Assembly: GCA_021018815.1 (NCBI GenBank)
Contig: JAITYX010000021.1
Coordinates: 3,129,001 to 3,193,000 of the forward strand
DNA: 64,000 nt
Direction: 5' to 3'
From: Talinum fruticosum
Lineage: Eukaryota > Streptophyta > Magnoliopsida > Caryophyllales > Talinaceae
The notes beneath the pieces were generated by a model, which made no database searches, had not been told where the DNA came from, and saw only the letters and a list, made by a program, of their open reading frames with translations. The position numbers and the translations under genes are program-made. Position 1 is the stretch's first letter. The number at the start of each line of letters is the position of its first letter. Shown here piece by piece: positions 40,301 through 51,900 of this stretch.

Positions 40301-40965
40301 CCTTAGTCTCGCTTGACTAATTAAATTAGCAAAAGACTTTCAGTTGCATACAAATCATAACAACAGATTAGCTAATACATTTTTCTTTCTTTGTCTGTTA
40401 TGGTATGTTCTATATTTAATAAGAGTTTTCATATAAAGTTTTGCTTTCATTATACTTACATCATTCAAAGTATTATTTGACACCCACAAAACTCGGTTAC
40501 TGATAAGTGATAATGTTATAGTAAACCGCACTATATATTTCCAAAACAAGTGCTCAACGTCGATCTCATTACTAATAATGCGATCAACACCAAATTCCAA
40601 ATGGGTGATTTAACAACAAATGTCAATATCTCCACATATGTGGGCAATGACCCGGCACTATCATCACAAAATTCATACATCAACTTCCCCTTTTTTCCTT
40701 TAAATTTTTTCACTGCTCTATACATCACACATGGTGGGGAAATCAAAATCGTGTGACACTTTTCCAAGCAATATTACAAACAAGACAGTATAATGAAGTG
40801 ATGTGAAAAGAAATTAACAGGTTTTCTTGCCTTTCCCACGTAAAGCTAAGGGAAGGGACCATTCAAGTGGAAATTAATGGGATTGAAACTTGAAAGTTGA
40901 AATGAATATTTCTGACTAGATTTGGCGGGTGGGCAATGGTGTAGTTGCATGGTGGGGTTGGGTTC

Positions 40966-40986
40966 CTAACCCTAACCCTAAACCCA
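40966..40986. repeat. Short interstitial telomere-like patch
   Basis: About three CCCTAA/CCCTAAA-like units stand in tandem. No gene start is nearby, so this may be a chance or relict telomeric repeat rather than a promoter telo-box. Confidence 0.6.
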
Positions 40987-41879
40987 CTGTAAAAGATCTG
41001 GCCTGAAGTAGTAAGTTTTTCTGCAAGTTACTTTCCAACCCAGTTCTCCATCTCAGGAAAGTCTATGGCTATCATATGCACATGCGTTTGGTTAGGTATA
41101 CATGTCGAAATATGCCCATCATCCAAAAAGTTGCTCATCATATTTGACTCTTTTTGGTGAAAGAAGTTTTACCTTCTCTCAAAGCTGGAATACAGAGTTT
41201 TATAAATATTATAAAATAGAGGAAGTTTCAGATCAACAAAAACCCTAATCTCTTTTTTTTTAAAACTTCCTTCTGGTTTTACCCCCCCTCCCCCTTCATC
41301 CCCACCAGTTGTATGAACTTTCAGATCATCTCCCACTTTGACGAGGCACACTTATTTCAATTCTTGCTATTCTAGAGATGTGTTGAAAAGTTTATGAGAT
41401 AGAAAGTGATCAGTATATGCATCTCATTATGTTTTTCAAAGGATCATGCTTTTTATTCATTGATTGTTTTCACCCAATATAAAAAAGAGCTGACCAAAAT
41501 TAGCAGGTTACCACCACTAACGTATGGCCCATTATTTCATTATTTTTTCGTAAAAGGAAGCGTAACTGTGTAAAAATTAATATAGGCAGATCCCTTTCTA
41601 AAAACTTTTATCGATTAAATTATTAACTAGCACCTACAATATTAACCTATAATAAATTACTGACATTATTTTTCACAACCAATTAGTTCCAAACCACAGG
41701 CTGAACAAAATTTAGTTTGAATGATTATCTAATATCTCATTTTCTTATTAATTTATATATTAATTTTGAATTATTTTCTTTGAATCAAGATTAATATTGC
41801 TTCAATATAAATATATATATATAATATTTCATTTAAACTTGATCTTTCAGTTTATCTTAAGTTGGACTGTTTCATACAT

Positions 41880-43720
41880 ATTTTTTTTTGGACGGTAAGT
41901 ACAAAGAACATTAGGTAACAGTTCTCTCAAGTGTTCTACCTATGTTATCCTCAAAAAGTATACAAGAGAACTCTTGCAAGGGGGAGGATGTAATTGAGCA
42001 AGAAGAGAACAATGAAATCATAGTTCGTATATCGTAAACTAAGGACTGGATTCTCCATGGGGTGTGTATGGTACCCAAAATCGCCTGAATAACTATTTTG
42101 CTGTTTCCCTCCACTTGTATGTGTGTGAAACATGCTTCTAATGCTGCTTTGATGTCATTTCGCATGGACATAGCTTTAGATACAAATATAGGTGCCTTCA
42201 TGCATAAATCGAGTGTCTGCTTAGATGAGATCTCCTTTCCAATCATTAGCAGTGGCTCACACAAAATTTCTATACCACATTGTCAAACTTTTGAATGTTG
42301 TGAAATTTGATAAATGCCATCAAAAATTTTGTGGGAGTTCATTTCAAACATTTTAAGAGAGTTTTCAGTAAAAAGTTAGAGCAATTTTTCCATCTAATAT
42401 TTGTCAAAATACCTTTACTTATATGTTTGATCCGTTTCTACATATTTATAAGAGGATTTAAAAGTTAAAATTAAAATGGTCTTCAGTTTTTCTGCAAGTA
42501 GTTTGAACATAAAACGATTTAAATAAAAATTATTGTATATCTTAATTTAAACTTTATTTCAAATTTTAATATTGATAAAATAAATAAAATATCGTTGAAG
42601 ATGGTAAATACTCTAGCTTCTGTATATTTTTTTATGACAAATTTATAGCTAAAATGTCATTTCCTAACCCTCCAATGTAAAACATACAAAAGAAAAAACA
42701 ACTTAATTTTATCGAAATAGAGAACTGTTTTAATATTTTAAATTTATTTTATTAGAAAATTATGTTGGTAGATGCCGTATAATTTCTGTTTTTATTAAAA
42801 AACAACAACTTATATATAATGAAAACTACCTTCAAATTGTGACATAGAAAAACAACAAAAAAAAATAGGCAAAGAAAAACATACTATTAGCCTAATAATG
42901 CTTTTGTGCTTGCAAGTTAGACAAACAAAACAACTATCTCCCTATCTCTGTGCTAGGAAAACAAATAAAATATACTGAAATTTTGGAGATTTAACAAAAA
43001 CGAAAAGAAAAGGGGCAAAAAAGAGAATTTTTTTTTCTTCTCAACCTACTTTGCAAGATAGCCTATAGATTATGAGAAGAAGAGGTACGTTGCTCGTCAC
43101 TCCGCCCGATTACGTTTTGCCCGAATGAGTGAACCCAAAGAATTAGGTACATCATTTTGAAACACAATGTCATTACGAGACTTCCATATGCTCCCTAAAA
43201 GAACAACAATTCTTGAAATATTTGCCCCTCGACCAACAAAAACGTTGTGCAAAGACTCTCTAAACGATATAAGAGGGTTAGAAAAAGGATGGTGACCAAT
43301 CCAACCATGTTGAGTGTCTTTATCCCAAATTTAACCTATGAAAGGACAAGTGGCAAACAGGTGTTCCGTATTTTCAATTTCAATCATACAAGTCGTACAA
43401 ATAGGGTCCAATTATACACCACGACGTAATAAGTTATTTCTAGTCGGTAATAAGTTGTGATATAGTTGCCATAAGAACATCTTAATCTTAGGCATAATAT
43501 CTAAATTTCAAATCCAATTAAACTTTCACACTGATTGACCAGGTTTAAAATTATCATGAACTTTCCAAGTGACATAATTATTGAAAAATTCACTATTCCC
43601 ATATAATCCCCATAAAAACATGCTTAGGGCCATACAAATTAAAATTAGCATTACTACACGAGATTTTCCCAATCAAGATTTGGTATTGGTGATTTAATAT
43701 AATAGAAGCCTGACTGCAGC
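41880..43720 (-). mobile_element. LINE remnant (zinc-knuckle RT end and RNase H pieces)
   Basis: On the minus strand, 43470-43100 encodes a LINE zf-RVT segment: 'WQLYHNLLPTRNNLLRRGV', then a CTTCMIEIENTEHLFATCP zinc knuckle, then 'LLGSIWKSRNDIVFQNDV'. It contains in-frame stops. Further on, 42264-41911 encodes an RNase H-like segment (ALEACFTHIQVEGNSKIVIQAI). A T10 run at about 41880-41889 on the plus strand is a likely poly(A) tail. About 800 AT-rich bases separate the two pieces, so this is either one element with an insertion or two independent fragments. Both are inactive. Confidence 0.75.
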
Positions 43721-44358
43721 ATATTTGGTTAATTTCTTTTATAACTCATAATTGAAAAAAATTACTGTTTTACTGACCAACTCAAATTATGCGATCTTAT
43801 ACTGACTTTTGGTGTGAAAGGTTAAGGGTTTATACTCCACCACTCTTCTTCCTCCCAAGTGGGCCTTACTCTCACTCCTTGAACCAGATAAGGCTTGTCC
43901 CCGGCCCAATTCTTATTACTAATTTTGCTCCGTCGTTAGCCTTAATTTCGGGCCCCTGAATTTTATCATTAACGTCTCAACTTCTTTATATAACGTATAA
44001 GAAATTTGTCTCCTCCAAAGTTTGGACATCGATAAAGAGGGTGGAAATATGAAATATTTGTCACGAAGCCAACACCCGCTTAGTGAACATAAATTCATTC
44101 TTATGAAAGAGAGATACAACTGTGTTTCTTCTTACTTTCTTTACAACCAAATCGACAATACTTAATATTTGGTAGTTGTCATATAGCAAACATTGCACAA
44201 TTTCAATCATAGCATAGGTAGTGTGCATTGTCATGGTTGGTAGTTGTCTCTCTTTCTTAAGTTGAAAGTTAATCTTCGGGTAGAAGTAGGGAGATGTTTA
44301 GCGACATATTTTAACTTTGTTTTCACCTATTAGCTAGAGCTGCAACTCATTGTTATTT

Positions 44359-44663
44359 GGTTTATTTTGGATTTTAATACTCCAAATTTTATTGCTTATA
44401 ATATCCTGAATTGTTGATGGAGCCCGTAACATCCACATCTTTAACATTAATATTGTTTTAATATCCAATACTTTAAAAAAAAAAGTGATCGAGTGTCCCG
44501 AAATTGGGAAATTGGGATAATTAAAATGAGTTTTTGAGTTTTTCAAAGTATGAGATGTTAAAAAATATTATTGTTAGAAATGAAGATACTATAGGGTCAA
44601 TCGATAGTTCGAATATTATAAGAAACATGGTTCAAAATTTGAGATATTAAAATTCAATAATCC
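44359..44663. mobile_element. Foldback MITE family, copy B
   Basis: Second copy of the 16529-16821 family, about 305 bases. It shares the AGTGTCCCGAAATTGGG core, the GTCAATCGATAGTT segment and the GAGATATTAAAATTCAATAATCC right end. A possible TTATT duplication flanks it (44354-44358 and 44664-44668). Confidence 0.72.
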
Positions 44664-45596
44664 TTATTATTTATTGGAAAGTTTTTTATGTTCATAATTA
44701 TGCTAGATTTGATCTTTTGAAGTCTTTTTTACATGTCATGTTGTATTGTTTAATCTTTGTAGTTTGACTTTTTAATATCAAAATTTAGTCATTGTTATAT
44801 TAATAATAGAAAAAAATAGAGTTATATATCCTGATCAACTCGAGAGGTAAGCATCTAGTGCCATTGCATATGTTCACGGTTGGAATTAGGTTTAAATTAT
44901 CAAGCCCATGTGAAATTTGTTAAGAGAAATCTTACCTGAAACTACAAACAAAGAGAAATACAAATTCGAAACAAATAGTTTTTTGAAAGATAGGTATGAT
45001 TATTGTTTTTTTTTTTTTTTTACTAGCGTGAATTTTGTCGTAGTTAGTTGGAAAATTATAAATCTTTTTTTTTTTTTTGTGAAAATTATAAAGCTTTTGT
45101 ATAAGGACAATTACCCTTTGAAATGTAATAGGTAAATTCATTTCATAAAAGACAAATTTGTTTGTTTCGAAAGGTTAAAAATAAATTTACATTATTACAA
45201 GAACTATGGCCTAAGTGTGAATAGACTTGTTTATATTAACAAATAAATTAAACCATGTTGAAATAATAAAGTGAATAAACTTTTCAATCAACTAAAAAGT
45301 TCATATATGAATATCTATTTCTACCTTAGAAATTTGTAATTTTGGATATTCCACATTATCTATACTGCTTTCTTCACTTGAATTACAAGGTAATTGACAA
45401 TGATTTGTTGATTTGATGTGATAATTTTTTTGGGTCAATAATTTGAAGTGGAGTTTTAACAAATTTATAACAACCCCTTCAAAAGAGAGAGAGTGTTTGC
45501 ACGTGGAAGTTGGGATCTTTGAATTTTTTTTTTTGGGAGGGTGTTTCTTCAATCGTTAATTATTCAAAAATAAGATTAGATATGAGATTTTCAACA

Positions 45597-45668
45597 ATCA
45601 GAGTGGCGCAGCGGAAGCATGGTGGGCCCATAACCCACAGGTTTTAGGATCGAAACCTGGCTCTGATA
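45597..45668 (+). tRNA. Initiator tRNA-Met (CAT), apparently decayed
   Basis: This is a 72-base cloverleaf. The 7-bp acceptor stem is perfect (ATCAGAG/CTCTGAT) with discriminator A. The anticodon stem is perfect with the three G:C pairs typical of initiators; the loop is CCCATAA and the anticodon CAT. Box B is GGATCGAAACC. Compared with the plant initiator as I recall it, four bases have changed. One gives a C11.A23 mismatch in the D stem. Three C-to-T changes at positions 47-49 leave two G.T pairs in the T stem. No intron. A CAA motif lies just upstream and a T7 terminator seven bases after the gene, so the transcription signals persist. It may be a pseudogene or a weak gene. Confidence 0.88.
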
Positions 45669-45674
45669 TAAGAA

Positions 45675-45681
45675 TTTTTTT
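45675..45681 (+). terminator. Pol III T-run terminator of the tRNA gene
   Basis: Seven consecutive T bases begin seven bases downstream of the tRNA 3' end, the normal RNA polymerase III stop. Confidence 0.75.
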
Positions 45682-45689
45682 ACGTCAAG

Positions 45690-48600
45690 CATTGTCTCCT
45701 AAAATAATAAATTCTACTTTCTTAAACCATATTATGGAAATTTTAACCATGTTTAAGAATGGACAAATTAACCAAAAATCATCCCCCAGGCCCAAGCCAT
45801 CAAAATCAGTTCTCAGAAATTTAATTTGTTCCTTTCTGTACTCCACTTGACATTTAAACTAATGAAGTGATAGTTACTTCAATTTGATCTCATATTTAAA
45901 CTTCCTTCTTATGTACCCAAAGGAAAAATATGCATATAATTATATTTTTTTCAAATTTATGTTTTCTGTATGATAGTAGTTTAAATTCTCGTAAAATTAT
46001 GGCGAAGGGGGTAAACATATAAAACGAAAAAAGGAAAAATACTTACAATTATTAGGATCCGGGAACTTAATTAATTAAATATGTTACTATCTATACTTAA
46101 ATTAAATTAAAGAGATGACACTCTTGAAGGTTGGAATTAATGAATTATTATCATTCATGTGTGATTGCTTCATTAAAATTGAACTAATTATATTATATAC
46201 TTTTTTAATCATTAATAGGCTTTAAAAAAACAAATTAAAAATAACATATTATCTCAATTAATTATTAGGTTGCATATATTGAAAATGGAACAATAAAGAG
46301 GGTTTGTCAATGATTTTTCTATTTAACGCATGTCACTTCTTTAATATAATAAGTGATGGAAGGAATATTATGGGGGAATATCTTGCAAAATTCAAAGCTT
46401 GAAGAATCAGTTAAATTATGGTATTATTGTTAGGAGGATAAAAGTGTTGGGCAGCTGGGGAGAATCTAACCACCTCAATTTTGTTAAATCAAAAGTGGTT
46501 ATGGTTATCCTTGTATATATTTAAGCAAAAATATCGTGGAAAACACCCCTTACCATTTACTACTGTGGATCCGAGATTTATTACAGTCTCATATTACATG
46601 TCAAGCAATGTAGAGGAAGACAAATAATTAGGGTGATGTTTACGTGTCCCAAGTCTTAACATTTTTTGTCTTTACGTTATCCGGTCTGTAAACCTAGGAT
46701 CAATATATAATTTGTATCTCGCCTTCTACCCCTAAAAATATTTATATTTTCATAGTAGGAAAGATAAAAATTTATGATAATTTTGTATTTATAAACATTG
46801 CATTTTAATATATATTAATTTTTTAATCTCTAAAATTCACCCCTTATTTTTATAGTTCATAATCCCTTAAAAATATTAATGATGATTGCGATATAAAAAC
46901 ATAAAGTGATTATAGCCTTCAATTTTTATCGAATAAATATTTATTATCAAAAACCTTTCATTATTATCATTATGGGTCATCTGATATTTAAATCTATAAA
47001 CAAAAGTCAATTTTTTTTTGCATTAATAACCACTCTATGTCAAGTGAAATGATAATGCCAGATATAATAATGATATGATCTAAATTATATTGGGCACACC
47101 CCAGCCAGCCCAGATGCTTCCTCCCACTTTCATTTTTTCTTGAATTATTGGATATATTAGAGAGCTAATCTTCAGTATTATTTTCACAGTCGTACTTATT
47201 ATTAATTTTTTTTATTATTGATTTTTTTATATTGTTTTTTTCTTTCACAACCATTCTCTCAGTAACTTTTTATCTTTAATATTATAATTCGTACGTGTTT
47301 TCATTAAATAAATTAAATTTTCTTAAGAGCTAAATCTACAACCTGTAAGAAAAAAAAGTTGGTAAATATTGTATAAAAATTATCCGTTCTTCGAAATTAT
47401 GAAACCACCATTATTTTTTAAATACTGACAATTGTTACTAAAATATTAGTGCTTATTTATAGCTTAAATTTTTGATAATTTTTTCCCTGTCTTCCCAACC
47501 CCACACATATTTTCATCAAATTATTGGTGCTCTCTACTGAAATTTTCTTGCACGGTTATTTATGGACCAGCTTTCTGCTGAGAAAGCTTTGCATTCCGTT
47601 TTATTTATTTATTTTTTTAAGCTTTTGGCTTCCCGCCAAATCAACCAGACAATACCATCAAAGAGAAGAAAATAGGAATCAAATCAATAAAATTGTGGGG
47701 ACAGTGGATCCCATATGTTTGTTCTAATAGCAATTTTGGCCTTCTGGAAAGGAAAACCAAATAGGACACAAAAAGGTAAATAAATAGTATTCTAAAATGG
47801 TTTTTTTTTTCAAAAGCAAAAGAAAGTTCATAAAAAAAAAATACATACAACAGTTTGCATTGATAATCTCCTGGGAAAATTGTATGTCAAATATCAATAT
47901 AAATAGCTATTTTCATAAAATTAATAGTACAAATACTTTGACTCAAACAAATACAATATTAATTTAAAATACAATGTCTGCATCAAAAAAATTAAGTTTC
48001 TACATGCACATTTGTCACGATTTTTTTTTTTTCATATAAACATGGGGAGAAAAAAATCACAAATCCATTGTAATTTCTTATTGGAAGTATATATTGAATT
48101 GGTGTCTATATCAGTTTTAATGATTAGTGTTTGTAGGCAGTTACCGAGTGATTACAATTAGCAATTAACACTTACCAACATTTATCAACGATCATCAACA
48201 TATATCAATGATTATGATTAACAGTTTGTGTCTGATTAGTTAAACATTTATCATTTGTTATCAATGTTTAGTAACATTATTATAGTTAGTATTTACACGG
48301 TTTAATAGTGATTATTTGTTTGTGTTATCAGCATTTAGTGTTTATATACCGCTAAAATGAAGAGAGCCTTTATTGCATAAGGGGAGGAAAAATAGTTATT
48401 AAAGAGTTGATCTTTCAATCATCTAGGTCAGAAATTGGAGGTATGTTCTGAACCCAATGATAGTTAGAAGCTCAATCCAAATCGAGTCTGGTTTAAGTAA
48501 AGCAATGGGAATGCAGTGGATGGATTAATTGAGAGTTGGGTTAGTCAAGGCAATTCTGGGTATCGAGTATCTATCCATATGTACCAATTCCACGAGAATT

Positions 48601-48700
48601 TTCCAATGACAAACAAGAAATCCCCATCACTGCCCCCAATTTTCAAAGTAGGTGAAGAAATCCCAAATCTCCCCCTGTTTGTTTGGCTTCAATGTCACAG
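45690..48700. other. AT-rich spacer upstream of the DYRK gene
   Basis: No gene is supported. A stretch at about 48120-48360 has many degenerate copies of TTATCAAC / TTAGTAAC-like words, reminiscent of the repeat-rich interior of the 8305-8576 element, but no terminal repeat was found. The right end becomes CT-rich, as in plant leaders. Confidence 0.6.
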
Positions 48701-48771
48701 TATCGAATAGGAAGGAAGAGAGAGAAGGGGCGCTCTTCTCCCGTCCTCTTTCTACATACACTCTACGAAGC

Positions 48772-48798
48772 ATGCGAGGGATGAAGAAACCCCTTTAA
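48772..48798 (+). promoter_or_regulatory. Short upstream ORF in the DYRK leader
   Basis: Eight codons (MRGMKKPL) then TAA, in the CT-rich region 112 bases before the main ATG. It matters only if transcription starts upstream of it. Confidence 0.45.
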
Positions 48799-48825
48799 GC
48801 TTTCTCTCTCTCTCCATCATCACTT

Positions 48826-48990
48826 ATGACCCTGCTTTTCTCCTCTCTCTCCTCTTTTTCCTGTCTATTAACCCTGATTCTCAACGGGTCCGATCCTCTC
48901 TGCCCCTTTAATGGACGTCGAGGTTGTGCTCGAGTTTCTCAGGAGAAATGGGTTCCCGGAGGCCGAATTGGCTCTCAAGGAGGATATTGA
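48826..48990 (+). promoter_or_regulatory. Upstream ORF overlapping the DYRK start codon
   Basis: A 54-codon ORF starts 85 bases before the kinase ATG (48911) in another frame and ends 80 bases inside it. If present in the mRNA, it would prevent simple re-initiation at the main ATG and should lower translation. Confidence 0.45.
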
Positions 48991-51900
48991 TGAGAGGAAG
49001 GAGCTTTATGGGTCCTATGATTTCGAGAAGTTTCGTTTTCCGATGAACCCTCCTCCCCCGCCGGTCAAAGTTCCGACGACCTCTCACTGGCCGACGAATT
49101 TCGTTTCTGGGCTCGGTTATGGATCGGGTCCGGATTCTTCTGGGGATGAGGAATTTAAGAGTTTGGGTTCTTCCTCTAGTCGCAGTGGTGCTTGTTCTTC
49201 AGGTTCAGTTCTCTCTCTCTGTCTCTGTCTCTCCCCCTCCCTTTTGGTAGAATTGTTTATCCAGGTTTAAAACTTGAAAATTTTGCTGTTATGGGCTCTG
49301 ATTTTGGTTGCTGTGTTGTTGGTGGGTTAGTGGGATATAGTAACTTGTAGTTCTTAATGCATAGCTGATCTTGAATCACTTATACTTGATTTTAGTGATT
49401 TCTTTGATTTTCTCTGAGGCTGAATTGGTCATCCGTAGTATTTGAACGTACGCTCACTCTTAATGACTTCTCTAAGTTAATTTCTTTTTACAAATACAGT
49501 GTGTTTGTCACTTCTCGTTGTTGCTGAATTACTTGCAGCTTAGCTTGTTTGTTTCCTGCGTCCATACAACCCCCACGCCGCCCCCCACCCCCAAAAAATA
49601 AAAAAAATAAAAACGTTGACATAGTTGAGAATAAAATGGAATTGAAGGAGCTTGGAGAGTTGGAGTTTGGAGGAATAGATGAACTTGATTTTGTTTTGTC
49701 AGGATCATACACTAGCCTGTTTGACTACTCTGAGGGGTGAGACAATACCAAAATTATGCAATTCTTAACAACCCATATCTTACTGTGGGAGGATCCATAT
49801 TGTGTGCATTTGGGTTAGTAGGGGGAGGGGGAGGGTGTGAAAACTGCATCTTGGCTAGTGAAATTCTTTCATACCGGTGAATTCAAATTTTTGGCACCTT
49901 ATTTGTTAATGAACCATGGCTCTCTGCAGACTTTATGAATCCATATGGACATAGTTCTGGCACACAAGCAGGTTCTGACACTTCGTCGGAAAGATTATCT
50001 CAGTTTGGCACTGCACGGGAGTACCATGAATTTGATATGAAGACTGACTTGTGGTATGATGAAAAAGAAGATGGACCATATATGACTCCTAGCTTTGGTG
50101 GGGGGACCCTTTCGGTTGTACAAGTGAGGACAAGTTTATCATGACTCTGGAGACTGGGAGTCTATCGAGGAATCCATTTTCTTTTCATCGCTTATCAGAT
50201 GAATTAGAGGAAAACAATGGCCATTTGGAATATCCATTTCAGTCTCATAGGACCTCCACTGAATCTAATAATGTTGAAGACGGTCAAGTGAAGAAGTGTT
50301 ATCATCTGAATGGAAAAATCTACCCTGAAGAAGGGGTCAAATGGGATCTTGGGAATATTGGTTATAGTGATGGTGGAGAAGATGCTGAATCCAACTTGAA
50401 AGATGATATTTTGAATGAGTTACAGTCGAAAATTGCAAAACAGAGCATTTCTGAGGCTGATACTATTGTAAAAGGACATGGGAATGGTCCAGCAGAGGCA
50501 TTGAATGGTTCTAGAAGTATTGGGGAAGCTGTCAAGCAGGATTGGCTCCTGGATAACGATTACGATTATGGTTACGAAGTTGGTGATGGCGAGGCTGTTA
50601 ATGAAGGTTCCCAAGATCCTAGCACTGCTATGGATCGACAGGAACAGGAAGGCACAACTCCAGCAGAGACTCCTTATTGGGAGACAAATGAAGATGAATA
50701 TGAAGTATTTAACCTAAGAATTATTCACAGGAAGAACAGGTTTGTCACTTGTCTTTGCCAATAATGTCAATCTCATGATTCCACGACGGGCTACTTATCA
50801 TCCAATTATAATCCAATATCTATATGTATCTTTGTTTTCTTATCACTATCTGCTTCTACAGCTGAATATAAACAAAGGGTCACATGTCGTCTTAATGTGC
50901 TGCTTAAGCCAACTCATTAAATGGCCAACTCATAAAACTAGAACTGAGTGTGGCCTTTAAGTTCCATTTTAGCTAGCTTAGAGACTTCATGAGTGATCTT
51001 GATGTGGTTGAGTTTCAGTGCAATGAGTGATTGTGGCTCTTGTTGGAGTAATGTCTTTTTCCTTTTCTTTTCCTCAGTCTTTGTACCTTAAGAGTGAACT
51101 TCAAAAATTTTACGTAGGTTTGTTTCCTGATGTTTTTTGTGCCTTCCCTGCATCAACAGGACGGGTTTTGAAGAGAATAAAGATTTTCCTATTGTCTTAA
51201 ACACAATCATTGCTGGGCGTTATTATATCACCGAATATCTTGGTTCCGCTGCTTTCAGCAAAGTTGTTCAGGCTCATGATATACATACTGGAGTGGATGT
51301 TTGCCTGAAGATAATTAAAAATGACAAGGATTTCTTTGATCAAAGTTTGGATGAGATCAAACTTCTCAAGTATGTTAACAAGCACGATCCTGCTGATGAG
51401 AACCACATCTTACGTCTTTATGACTACTTCTACTACCAGGTGTGTAAGTTGGTTATGTATTGGCCAATAGGATCTTCGCCACGCACTTCTCTTTTTCCTC
51501 ATCACCACTGTCACTTGGAAGTTGGAATCGGGTACAAGTATTTGACATGAGTACTTGTCCAAGTGTTGGACTTGCTCATCTTCTGAAAATTTTGAGTGTC
51601 TTTGATTTAAAATGAAATGTCCAACCATCCAGTGTCTTACACAGATACTTGAGGAGTTGAGGTGAATGAAGAGTATGAACAATGTAGATATATGATAATT
51701 GAATGCATGTTGTAGATTTTTTTTCCCATGCAGTGATTTATTGGAAATATATGGTTTTTTGTGAGCAGGAGCATCTTTTTATTGTGTGTGAACTTCTTCG
51801 AGCCAACCTGTATGAATTTCAGAAGTATAATTTGGAATCTGGTGCGGAGCCCTATTTCACTATGGGTAGAGTACAGGTACTTAAAGCTGTGCTCATTATC

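Larger units (their letters stand above)
34800..45590. other. Long spacer between the divergent SMXL and DYRK genes
   Basis: No protein gene is supported. The first part should hold the SMXL promoter. A 28-base segment TTGAACTTTTGAAAATTTGA... occurs at 35476-35503 and again at about 35618-35645. A telomere-like patch, LINE fragments and foldback copy B are listed separately. The remainder is AT-rich with poly-A/T runs. Confidence 0.6.

Noticed and set aside
40966..40986. Chromosome end or fusion point
   Set aside because: Only about three irregular units; far too short.
11424..50105. Programmed ribosomal frameshifting as the explanation for the broken frames
   Set aside because: The sites are varied short homopolymers in unrelated genes, with no shared slippery heptamer or stem, and the families are not known to use it.
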